6,625 nt of DNA from Clostridia bacterium (GCA_024403005.1 JAKSSQ010000098.1:1-6625); one strand, 5' to 3'; shown: positions 1-5,716, numbered from the stretch's first letter. Translations and numbers: made by a program. The notes: generated by a model not told the origin, from the sequence alone.

Positions 1-41
1 CCGGCCTCAAAGCGGAAGACCTGGCCGGACTTATCTCGTGA
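1..41 (+). CDS. C-terminal end of an unidentified protein (partial)
   Basis: The frame beginning at base 3 reads GLKAEDLAGLIS and stops at TGA 39-41. This looks like a natural amphipathic protein C-terminus, and a terminator hairpin follows 47 bases later, as expected for the end of a gene. Only about a dozen residues are visible, so no family can be assigned. A second frame (bases 2-61) is also open to a TAG but reads less like protein. The gene would be convergent with the DJ-1/PfpI gene to its right. Confidence 0.35.
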   Translation, partial: GLKAEDLAGLIS

Positions 42-83
42 TTGCGGTCACGGTTCGGTAGAATTACAACTTAGTTATACAAA

Positions 84-119
84 AACAACAGCCCGGAGCA
101 TCCTCCGGGCTGCATTGTT
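84..119. terminator. Bidirectional intrinsic terminator
   Basis: A perfect 10-bp stem, CAGCCCGGAG (89-98) with CTCCGGGCTG (103-112), closes a CATC loop. An outer AACAA/TTGTT pairing (84-88 with 115-119) extends it after a 2-base bulge. On the minus strand the stem is followed by TTGTTTTTG, a good U-tract that would end the DJ-1/PfpI transcript. On the plus strand it is followed by the weaker CATTGTTT, which could end the gene stopping at 41. It sits between two convergent gene ends. Confidence 0.85.
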
Positions 120-130
120 TATATACTGTT

Positions 131-712
131 TTAGTAGCCCATGGCCTTAATAACCACGTCGGCCTTTTCGTCTCCGACCAGCATTTTAAGCAGGGTGAAC
201 GCAACGTCTGCTGCGGTTTCGGGGCAGTAGCTTGTAATGATGTTCTTATCTACTACAATTCTTTCGTCGGGAACCAGATTTACGCCGAACTCTGCCAGCT
301 GCTTCTGTCTGTATGCGCCGTTTAAATGGTAAGTTGTGCAGCGTCTTCCCTTAAGAACTCCGCTCTTTCCGACAGGCAGGGCGCCGACGCAGATACTTGC
401 GATAATCTTTCCCTTTGCATCGAATTCTCTGATTAAATCAAGGAAAGGTTCGCTGTAACCTTCTTCGTAAAAACCGAATTCTTCGAAACCTCCGGGGATA
501 GCCAGTGCATCGTAGTCGTCCACGCGGATTTCGTCGTAGGTCTTATCCATCTTTGCGGTCACGCCGAATGTGGATGTAACTTCCTTTGTAAATCCGCAGG
601 TTACAACGTCGATATCGTATTTATAATCGTTCCTTGCCCATCCGCATACGTCAACGAAGGGTGCAAATTCCATATTTTCAAAGCCTTTGCAGCAAAACAG
701 CAGTACTTTCAT
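131..712 (-). CDS. DJ-1/PfpI family protein
   Basis: This 193-residue protein has the length and order of a single-domain DJ-1/PfpI (class I glutamine amidotransferase-like) protein. It opens with a beta strand, MKVLLFCCKGFE. Glu15 in the GFENMEF segment sits where DJ-1 has its conserved acidic residue next to the active cysteine. The IPGG turn is at residues 72-75. The nucleophile elbow ASICVGA places the reactive cysteine at 108, and His129 in TTYHLNG follows. Family members include glyoxalase/deglycase-like, chaperone and stress proteins, so the substrate cannot be read from sequence. The start is supported by an AAAGGA Shine-Dalgarno 8 bases upstream of the ATG at 712. The gene is monocistronic, divergent from the TSCPD gene, and ends at the terminator at 84-119. 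There is no sign of truncation. Confidence 0.9.
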   Translation of the reverse strand: MKVLLFCCKGFENMEFAPFVDVCGWARNDYKYDIDVVTCGFTKEVTSTFGVTAKMDKTYDEIRVDDYDALAIPGGFEEFGFYEEGYSEPFLDLIREFDAKGKIIASICVGALPVGKSGVLKGRRCTTYHLNGAYRQKQLAEFGVNLVPDERIVVDKNIITSYCPETAADVAFTLLKMLVGDEKADVVIKAMGY

Positions 713-758
713 TGGGTCAATCCTTTCTTTCGGGAATCATTAAAAAGTTTATATCTTG

Positions 759-787
759 AATTTACCACTGCCGGCCCGATTTGTCCA
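759..787 (-). promoter_or_regulatory. Possible promoter for the DJ-1/PfpI gene
   Basis: Read on the minus strand, TGGACA (787-782) and TAAATT (764-759) are separated by 17 bases. This gives a start site about 40 bases upstream of the ATG at 712. Both hexamers are imperfect matches to the sigma-A consensus. An alternative -10, TATAAA, lies closer to the gene but lacks a good -35. Confidence 0.4.
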
Positions 788-791
788 CCCT

Positions 792-809
792 CCAATTGGG
801 GAGAATTGG
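792..809. promoter_or_regulatory. Inverted repeat in divergent intergenic region, possible operator
   Basis: CCAATT (792-797) and AATTGG (804-809) form a perfect 6-bp inverted repeat around GGGGAG. The left part also contains the palindrome CCAATTGG. It lies between the candidate minus-strand promoter and the TSCPD -35 box, where a regulator could act on both genes. It is not followed by a U-tract, so it is not a terminator. Confidence 0.35.
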
Positions 810-828
810 TGAATTATCTGCCCTGCGT

Positions 829-857
829 TTGCATAGGAGTATCATTTAGGCTATAAT
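829..857 (+). promoter_or_regulatory. Sigma-A-type promoter of the TSCPD gene
   Basis: TTGCAT (829-834) and a perfect TATAAT (852-857) are separated by exactly 17 bases. This predicts a transcript start near 864 and a leader of about 45 bases before the ATG at 909. It is the clearest promoter in the window. Confidence 0.8.
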
Positions 858-860
858 GAT
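841..860. promoter_or_regulatory. Inverted repeat overlapping the -10 box, possible operator
   Basis: ATCATT (841-846) and AATGAT (855-860) form a perfect inverted repeat with an 8-base spacer that covers most of the TATAAT. The same stretch also reads as a near-direct repeat, ATCATTTAG (841-849) and ATGATTTAG (856-864), with one mismatch and a 15-base period. A protein bound here would block RNA polymerase. The AT-rich composition means it could arise by chance. Confidence 0.35.
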
Positions 861-908
861 TTAGCAAGTTAATTCAGGATATTTATACAGTAAAGAAAGG
901 CAATAGAT

Positions 909-1169
909 ATGAAATACACATATATGACAAAGGGCGTATGCTCCAGCGCAATCCACTACGACGTAACAGACGGCAAGATCCACGATGTATCCTTCGTTGG
1001 CGGCTGCAACGGCAACCTCAGAGCTATCGCTAAGCTCGTAGAAGGCAAGGATGCTACAGAAATCATCGGAATCCTCAAGGGCAACAAGTGCGGATTCAAG
1101 AACACATCCTGCGGCGACCAGCTGGCTCTCGCACTGGAACAGGCACTGGCAGAACAGGCTCAGGCATAA
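909..1169 (+). CDS. Small TSCPD domain-containing protein (TIGR03905-like)
   Basis: This 86-residue protein consists almost entirely of a TSCPD domain. Four cysteines, Cys11, Cys33, Cys61 and Cys68, are spaced as in the stand-alone clostridial TSCPD family. The related domain is found at the C-terminus of adenosylcobalamin-dependent ribonucleotide reductases. Recognisable segments are KGVCSSAI at the start, FVGGCNGNL (29-37), and NTSCGDQLALAL (65-76), which is the name-giving motif with Gly in place of the Pro. The cysteines suggest metal binding or redox activity, but the function is unknown. The start is fixed by AAAGAAAGG at 892-900, 8 bases before the ATG, rather than by Met6. The gene has its own promoter and terminator, so it is probably transcribed alone. 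The Ala/Gln/Glu-rich tail is unlikely to be part of the fold. Confidence 0.85.
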   Translation: MKYTYMTKGVCSSAIHYDVTDGKIHDVSFVGGCNGNLRAIAKLVEGKDATEIIGILKGNKCGFKNTSCGDQLALALEQALAEQAQA

Positions 1170-1202
1170 GGCTAAAGCATAGACTTTATTAATAGCAAGA
1201 CC

Positions 1203-1241
1203 AAAAGAGCGGCTTCGGCTGCTCTTTTAGGCTGTTTATTT
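1203..1241 (+). terminator. Intrinsic terminator after the TSCPD gene
   Basis: AAAAGAGCGGC (1203-1213) pairs with GCTGCTCTTTT (1218-1228), giving 11 bp including one G-T wobble, and closes a TTCG tetraloop. The stem ends in TTTT and is followed by a second T-rich run at 1235-1243. It begins 33 bases after the TSCPD stop codon and separates that gene from the kinase-MobA operon. Confidence 0.9.
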
Positions 1242-1285
1242 TTCTATCCACACACTACACTATCTGCATACAACGGAGAATTGTT

Positions 1286-2461
1286 ATGAGTAAAACCGGC
1301 AACGTAATCGAACGCCGCGGAAATAAAGTTGTTAAGAAATTCGCTTCCCGAATCAATTTCGTGAAGGAATCAAATATATACGAAAAGCTTAAAGGCTCCG
1401 GCCTTGCGCCCGAAATGTACGGCGCGCTGGACGGAGAAATCGAGCTGGAATACGTAGAAGGCCCTAACTTCTACCAGAACTATCTGGCAGCAGGCACAGA
1501 CCCTGCAGCGCAGGTTAAATGCTTCGAAGACTTCTACAGATGGTACATGAAGTACAGAGAAATCACCAATATCGGCATCGGCGACATGGATTTCGAAGAC
1601 TTCATCGCCCTTGACACCGGCCTTAAGGCCATCGACTTCGAGCACTGCAAGCCCTGCTCCATGGAAGAAGACATCGCCTACCTGGCATGCCTTATAGCCA
1701 TGTATCCCCACGGCTACACGACTGCAGGCATGGAGAGCGCAAAGCTCTTCGTATGCGTTGGGTCAAGCTGCATGAACTGGCAGGCAGACACCCTTTCCCG
1801 CGTGACCCCATTAGCGGCAGAACGCGTTGAAAAACAGCTCGGCCTTCGCCGCAACGTAGGCATGGCCCACTACCTGGCAGCTTATTTCAGCACCACCGGT
1901 GTAGTTCTGGCAGGCGGCAAGTCTTCCAGAATGAAGCAGGACAAAAAGCAGATGATGGTAGACGGAAAGACCATGCTGGAAGCTTCCGCAAACCTGATTG
2001 GCTTTATGCCCAAGCGCATTATTTCCGCCGCAGCAGGCGAAGAAATAAGTTTCCCCGGCTTCGAAACTGTAAACGACAGCTACACGGACAGAGGCCCAAT
2101 GGAAGGCATCGTAAGCTGCCTTAAATCCAGCAACCAGCCCTGGACTCTGTTCCTTACCTGCGACATGCCTCTTCTTACAGAGAAGCTCTTAAGGCTCTTC
2201 TTAAGCTACCCCAAGGACGAGGCAGACGCATTCATGTTCACAGCAGGCGGCAAGAGACAGACCTTCCCGCTTCTGCTCCGCACGGAAAACGCCAGCAGAG
2301 CGATGCAGGACGCTGTGGACAACAACGAATACGCTGTACAGCTTGCCATAGAGCGCAGGCTTAAAATAAAAACCATAAATGCAGAGGATTTCGGAGATTT
2401 CGTTCCTAACATGCTCTGGAACATAAATACCCCGGAAGACTACGAAAAAATCACAAAATAA
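1286..2461 (+). CDS. Kinase-like domain fused to MobA-like nucleotidyltransferase
   Basis: This 391-residue cytoplasmic protein has two domains. Residues 1-200 resemble a compact small-molecule or protein kinase fold (APH/Kdo kinase-like). VVKKF (15-19) offers the beta-3 lysine, LEYVEG (54-59) looks like the hinge, and AIDFEHC (115-121) matches the metal-binding DF[GE] segment. The catalytic loop is altered: IGDMDFEDF (98-106) keeps Asp100 but has Ile for the usual His and Asp105 for the usual Asn. Residues 203-391 are a complete MobA-like NTP transferase. The nucleotide loop is LAGGKSSRMKQDK (208-220), with Lys where RMG is usual. DRGPMEGI (268-275), the metal-binding TCDMP (291-295) and NINTPEDY (379-386) follow. 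MobA attaches GMP to molybdopterin, but CobY (cobinamide phosphate) and LicC-type enzymes share the fold, so the substrate is open. GGAG at 1275-1278 supports the ATG. I see no convincing promoter upstream. It is the first gene of the unit with butyrate kinase, 10 bases away. Confidence 0.8.
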   Translation: MSKTGNVIERRGNKVVKKFASRINFVKESNIYEKLKGSGLAPEMYGALDGEIELEYVEGPNFYQNYLAAGTDPAAQVKCFEDFYRWYMKYREITNIGIGDMDFEDFIALDTGLKAIDFEHCKPCSMEEDIAYLACLIAMYPHGYTTAGMESAKLFVCVGSSCMNWQADTLSRVTPLAAERVEKQLGLRRNVGMAHYLAAYFSTTGVVLAGGKSSRMKQDKKQMMVDGKTMLEASANLIGFMPKRIISAAAGEEISFPGFETVNDSYTDRGPMEGIVSCLKSSNQPWTLFLTCDMPLLTEKLLRLFLSYPKDEADAFMFTAGGKRQTFPLLLRTENASRAMQDAVDNNEYAVQLAIERRLKIKTINAEDFGDFVPNMLWNINTPEDYEKITK

Positions 2462-2471
2462 AGGCGTAAAA

Positions 2472-3539
2472 ATGGAAAAAATACTGGTTATTAACCCCGG
2501 AAGCACATCCACTAAAATTGCGGTGTACGACGGTGAAACTCAGGTGCTTGTGCACAACATCATGCACCCGGCAGACGTTCTGGACGAGCTGGGAACCACT
2601 TTCGACCAGCTGGACTACAGAACAAAGATGATCTCCGAAGTTCTGCAGGAGATGGAAATTGCAGACGATAGTTTTGACTGCATAATGGGCAGAGGCGGCG
2701 GAATTCCCAACCTTCTTACAGGCGGCTACCGCGTAAACGACGTGCTGCTCAACACTGCACAGTTCAACCCGCTCTTCGACCACGCTTCCAACATCGGTGC
2801 TGCATTGGCTCAGCGCTTTGCCGTAAAATCCGGCTGCGACGCCTACATTTACGACGCAGTAAGCGCAGATGCCCTCGCTCCCATCGCAAAGGTTACAGGC
2901 TTTAACAAGATGCAGCGCATAAGCCTCTGCCACGTGCTCAATGCCCGCGCACAGGCTATTAAATACGCAAAATCCATCGGCAAGACCTATGCGGACATGA
3001 ACCTTATTGTAGTTCACATGGGCGGCGGAATTACAGTATCCGCACACGCCAAGGGCGTTATGGTGGACATCGTAAGAGACGACGAAGGCCCCATGTCTCC
3101 CACAAGAAGCGGCCTCGTGAACGCAACGGCCCTGGTGGAAGCCTGCTACAGCGGCGAATTCACTAAGGACGAAATGATCAAGAAGATAAGAGGCGACGCA
3201 GGCTTTGTAAACCTTCTCGGCACAAATTCCGCTATCGAAGTGGACGAAAGAGCTCAGAAGGGCGATGCCTACGCAAAGCTCGTCTACGAAGCAACCGGCT
3301 ACCAGGTAGCAAAGGGATGTCTCTCCCTGCTGGGCTGCTTTACAGAAAAGGCAGATGCTGTAATCTTAACCGGCGGACTCGCACACTCTGATGCGCTCAC
3401 CGGCTTCATTAAGTCCCGCGTGGAAAGCATTATCCCCGTGGTCGTAATGCCCGGCGAAAGCGAAATGGAAGCTCTGGCCTACGGCGGCCTGCGCATCCTC
3501 CGCGGCGAAGAAGAAGCGAGACCCGAATACAATTTTTAG
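2472..3539 (+). CDS. buk: Butyrate kinase
   Basis: Butyrate kinase (EC 2.7.2.7) converts butyryl phosphate and ADP to butyrate and ATP in the cytoplasm, the energy-yielding end of clostridial butyrate fermentation. At 355 residues it matches the family length. It belongs to the acetate kinase/ASKHA superfamily. The visible signatures are the N-terminal phosphate loop NPGSTSTK (8-15), VHMGGGITV (181-189), RDDEGPMSPTRSG (202-214), LTGGLAHS (299-306) and the closing PGESEMEALAYGGLRIL (327-343). The close relative branched-chain fatty acid kinase cannot be excluded. The start uses AAAGG at 2460-2464, which overlaps the previous gene's TAA, so translation is probably coupled to the kinase-MobA fusion. 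The usual partner, phosphate butyryltransferase (ptb), is not next to it in this window. Confidence 0.93.
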   Translation: MEKILVINPGSTSTKIAVYDGETQVLVHNIMHPADVLDELGTTFDQLDYRTKMISEVLQEMEIADDSFDCIMGRGGGIPNLLTGGYRVNDVLLNTAQFNPLFDHASNIGAALAQRFAVKSGCDAYIYDAVSADALAPIAKVTGFNKMQRISLCHVLNARAQAIKYAKSIGKTYADMNLIVVHMGGGITVSAHAKGVMVDIVRDDEGPMSPTRSGLVNATALVEACYSGEFTKDEMIKKIRGDAGFVNLLGTNSAIEVDERAQKGDAYAKLVYEATGYQVAKGCLSLLGCFTEKADAVILTGGLAHSDALTGFIKSRVESIIPVVVMPGESEMEALAYGGLRILRGEEEARPEYNF

Positions 3540-3569
3540 TTTGCAGGTTATAAAAGAGGAGAATTTAAA

Positions 3570-4100
3570 ATGATTATGAACGAATCCATCAAGACTCTGC
3601 TCGAAAGACGCAGCGTAAGAAGCTACAAGCCCGAACACATTACAGACGAACAGATGAACACAATTCTGGAAGCTGGCAAGTACACTCCCACAGGAATGGG
3701 CCACCAGAGCGTTACTTTCGTTGTAATTAAGAACAAGGAAATCCGCGACAAGCTGTCCGCTATGAACGCAGCAGTTCTCGGCTCCACAAGCGATCCCTTC
3801 TACGGAGCACCCGACGTAATCGCAGTTCTCGCAGATGCTGAAATCTCCGGAACATGGATGGAAGACGGCGCTCTGGCTATGGGCAACCTCATGAACGCTG
3901 CACAGGCTGTAGGCGTTAACTCCTGCTGGATCCACAGAGCAGGCCAGGTTTTCGACAGCGCTGAAGGCAGAGCTATGGCAGACTCCTGGGGCGTTCCCGC
4001 AGCTTGCAAGGGCATCGGTTTCTGCATTCTCGGATATGCAGACGGCGAAATTCCCGCTCCCAAGGCAAGAAAAGAAAACTTCGTAATAACAGTAGAATAA
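3570..4100 (+). CDS. Nitroreductase family FMN-dependent oxidoreductase
   Basis: This 176-residue protein is of the size of small clostridial nitroreductase-family flavoproteins, which bind FMN and reduce nitro compounds, quinones, enones or other acceptors with NAD(P)H as homodimers. The FMN phosphate-binding start is RRSVRSYKPEHIT (13-25). The helix ILEAGKYTPTGMGHQS (32-47) follows, with the NxQ-type position here occupied by GHQ. The C-terminal half has GALAMGNLMNAAQAVG (100-115), the conserved SCWIH (118-122) and KGIGFCILGYADGE (147-160). The physiological substrate cannot be told. GAGGAG at 3556-3561 lies 8 bases from the first ATG and 14 from the second (3576), so the first is chosen. 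It follows butyrate kinase by 30 bases, ends in tandem TAA TAA codons, and is the last gene before the terminator. Confidence 0.9.
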   Translation: MIMNESIKTLLERRSVRSYKPEHITDEQMNTILEAGKYTPTGMGHQSVTFVVIKNKEIRDKLSAMNAAVLGSTSDPFYGAPDVIAVLADAEISGTWMEDGALAMGNLMNAAQAVGVNSCWIHRAGQVFDSAEGRAMADSWGVPAACKGIGFCILGYADGEIPAPKARKENFVITVE

Positions 4101-4130
4101 TAAAATTTCAAAAAAGGTACACTTATATTA

Positions 4131-4164
4131 CAAGGCGGTAACATTAGTGTCATCGCCTTGTTTT
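4131..4164 (+). terminator. Intrinsic terminator of the kinase-MobA/buk/nitroreductase unit
   Basis: CAAGGCGGTAACA (4131-4143) pairs with TGTCATCGCCTTG (4148-4160) around a TTAG loop, with one G-T wobble and one A-C mismatch. TTTT follows directly. It starts 30 bases after the nitroreductase stop. Its 3' arm overlaps the -35 zone of the next promoter. Confidence 0.8.
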
Positions 4165-4174
4165 ATGGTATAAT
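4147..4174 (+). promoter_or_regulatory. Extended -10 promoter of the muramidase operon
   Basis: A perfect TATAAT (4169-4174) is preceded by TG one base upstream (4166-4167), forming the extended -10 element TGGTATAAT. A partial -35, GTGTCA (4147-4152), sits 16 bases upstream, inside the terminator stem. The normal start position seven bases past the -10 box falls on or next to base 4181, the A of the gene's ATG. Confidence 0.7.
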
Positions 4175-4180
4175 TATTTC

Positions 4181-5161
4181 ATGAAAAAATTAATGGTATC
4201 AGCGCTCACTATTGCGCTTGCAGCTGCAAGTTTCGCAGGCTGCACACAAACAGAACCGGTTCTGCCCGGCGACGTTTCCGCAAAGCCCAACGCTGCGCAG
4301 GAAACAGTAACGCATACCGTTGAAGAAATTCAGAACTATGCGGAATCGGATGCAACCATCTGGGAATTTGTCCAGGATTTGCTTCCAAATTACATAGTGT
4401 ATAAGAGTGCCGGCGGAAAATTTGCTTATTCACCCATCGACAGAAGCCTTCCCCAGTCCGATTACAACTGGGACAATCTGGTTGAGGTCAGAACCTCTCC
4501 CAGAGAAGTCGAATACCGCGTAGACGGCGAGAAAGTGTCCCTTAAGGGCATAGATGTATCCGTTTACCAGAACAGTATCGACTGGCAGAAAGTTGCTGCA
4601 GACGGTGTGGATTTTGCATTTATCAGGCTTGGCTACAGAGGCTACAGCTCCGGAAAACTGGTGCTGGACGAAAAGTTCGCCGAAAATGCCGCAGGGGCAA
4701 TTGATAACGGCATCGGAACAGGCGTATATTTCGTAACCCAGGCAGTAAATCCGCAGGAAGCCGTGGAAGAAGCTAATTTCGTCATCGAAAACATTAAAGG
4801 TCTGGACATAACCTGGCCCATCGTTATCGATATCGAAGACGCTGCAAGCGCGGAAGCCCGCACAGCTCTCCTTACTCAGCAGGAACGCACGGACAATGCC
4901 ATTGCTTTCTGCGAAAAGATTAAGGAGGCAGGCTATACGCCGATGCTCTACTGCAACATAAGGTGGTTCATCGAAAAGCTGGACATTACCAGAATTGCCG
5001 ACTACGACAAGTGGTTTGCTCAGTACTTCCGCAAGCCTTTCTTCCCGTATGCTTACCAGTGCTGGCAGTATACGAACACGGGCAGGGTAGACGGTATAAC
5101 AGGAAATGTAGACATGAATATCTGCTTCAGGGATTACGGGGAGCAGAAAAAAGGGGATTAA
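4181..5161 (+). CDS. GH25 muramidase, lipoprotein
   Basis: A 326-residue surface lipoprotein with a glycoside hydrolase family 25 domain, which cleaves the MurNAc-GlcNAc beta-1,4 bond of peptidoglycan. Residues 1-20 are a lipoprotein signal (MKK, then a hydrophobic core). The lipobox is FAGC, giving lipidated Cys21; Phe at -3 is less usual than Leu. Residues 22-118 are a linker region of unknown fold. The GH25 barrel spans 121-317: GIDVSVYQNSIDW (123-135) with the first catalytic-site Asp125, FAFIRLGYRG (145-154), GVYFVTQA (181-188), the catalytic DxE as Asp217/Glu219 in IVIDIED, MLYCN (255-259), and the closing WQYTNTGRVDGI (295-306) with GNVDMN (308-313). No Shine-Dalgarno precedes the ATG, and the -10 box lies just 6 bases upstream, suggesting a leaderless transcript. 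Met5 is also without a site and would lose the KK of the signal. It is the first gene of a unit with the PspC gene, 21 bases away. Confidence 0.92.
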   Translation: MKKLMVSALTIALAAASFAGCTQTEPVLPGDVSAKPNAAQETVTHTVEEIQNYAESDATIWEFVQDLLPNYIVYKSAGGKFAYSPIDRSLPQSDYNWDNLVEVRTSPREVEYRVDGEKVSLKGIDVSVYQNSIDWQKVAADGVDFAFIRLGYRGYSSGKLVLDEKFAENAAGAIDNGIGTGVYFVTQAVNPQEAVEEANFVIENIKGLDITWPIVIDIEDAASAEARTALLTQQERTDNAIAFCEKIKEAGYTPMLYCNIRWFIEKLDITRIADYDKWFAQYFRKPFFPYAYQCWQYTNTGRVDGITGNVDMNICFRDYGEQKKGD

Positions 5162-5182
5162 TTAAAAAAGGAGAAGAGATCT

Positions 5183-5689
5183 ATGGAACCAAGAAGACTT
5201 TGTAAATCCAGCACAGACAAAGCTCTTACCGGTGTATGCGGCGGCTTCGCTGAATATTTCGGCGTCGACTCCCTCATCGTAAGGCTTGTGCTTGTGCTTT
5301 TCACCCTCGTGTGGGGCGCAGGACTGTGGTTTTACATAATCGCAGCCCTTATAATGCCTAAAGAAGAAGCTGTTTACGGCAGAGAAAACATCGGAAGATA
5401 CACTCCCAGCAGCATGGATTCCGCATCCTATTCGGAAGCGGAAGTAAAAGACGGCGAATTCGAATCTCAGACAGGCAGCTATACTCAGGACGAACCTAAG
5501 TATTACTACGATCGCCAGCCGGCGCCTCAGAGAGCTTCCTCGTCTGCAACTTTCGTAATCGGCGTAGTTCTGGTGGCTATCGGAGCTCTGTATCTCTTAA
5601 GATACTTCCTCCCGAGATTCCCCATAGCGCCATTATTTGCGGCAGCAGCTATCCTCTTAGGAATTGCACTTATAGTAAAAAGACACTAA
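5183..5689 (+). CDS. PspC domain-containing membrane protein
   Basis: This 168-residue protein starts with a PspC domain (about 3-60): RRLCKSSTDKALTGVCGGFAE is cut here only in description; the core marker is GVCGGFAEYFGVD (17-29). Two hydrophobic stretches (33-42 and 46-58) form the domain's membrane part. Residues 60-120 are a polar, Ser/Tyr/Glu-rich linker. Two more membrane helices follow (about 123-142 and 146-165) and resemble the LiaI/LiaF-like transmembrane region, ending in KRH. PspC-type proteins act in membrane-stress sensing or signalling. In Firmicutes they often occur near Lia-type systems, but no two-component genes are visible here. AAGGAG at 5168-5173, 9 bases from the ATG, sets the start. 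The gene is co-transcribed with the muramidase gene, pointing to an envelope-maintenance role, which is inferred. Confidence 0.88.
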   Translation: MEPRRLCKSSTDKALTGVCGGFAEYFGVDSLIVRLVLVLFTLVWGAGLWFYIIAALIMPKEEAVYGRENIGRYTPSSMDSASYSEAEVKDGEFESQTGSYTQDEPKYYYDRQPAPQRASSSATFVIGVVLVAIGALYLLRYFLPRFPIAPLFAAAAILLGIALIVKRH

Positions 5690-5694
5690 TTTAA

Positions 5695-5708
5695 GCGCCG
5701 AAAGGCGC
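5695..5708 (+). other. Small GNRA-loop hairpin next to the transporter start
   Basis: GCGCC (5695-5699) and GGCGC (5704-5708) close a GAAA tetraloop, a very stable small RNA hairpin. It has no U-tract, so it is not a terminator. It lies 8 bases before the transporter ATG and covers AAAGG (5701-5705). The remaining AGGA (5709-5712) is only 4 bases from the ATG. It may modulate translation or protect mRNA ends. Confidence 0.5.
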
Positions 5709-5716
5709 AGGATACC

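Noticed and set aside
713..908. Riboswitch or small RNA in the 196-bp divergent intergenic region
   Set aside because: The predicted leader of the TSCPD mRNA is only about 45 bases, and I see no known riboswitch core or terminator/antiterminator pair; the short inverted repeats fit operators better.
1203..1228. UUCG hairpin as part of a structured RNA gene
   Set aside because: The position right after a stop codon and the T-rich 3' flank are fully explained by an intrinsic terminator.
1229..1285. Possible promoter for the kinase-MobA/buk/nitroreductase unit
   Set aside because: Only weak -10-like strings (TACACT, TATCTG) exist and no acceptable -35 at the right distance. A promoter must exist here or readthrough occurs, but I cannot point to it.
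2451..3047. Long minus-strand open frame (198 codons) across butyrate kinase
   Set aside because: It lies opposite the well-supported butyrate kinase gene, its translation is rich in Cys, His and Val with no family signature, and it has no context of its own. It is a shadow of codon bias.
3366..3935. Minus-strand open frame (189 codons) spanning the buk end and nitroreductase start
   Set aside because: It crosses two real plus-strand genes and the gap between them, and the product has no recognisable domain.
4963..5205. Plus-strand frame overlapping the muramidase end and PspC start
   Set aside because: It is out of frame with two well-supported genes and its translation is low in normal protein features.
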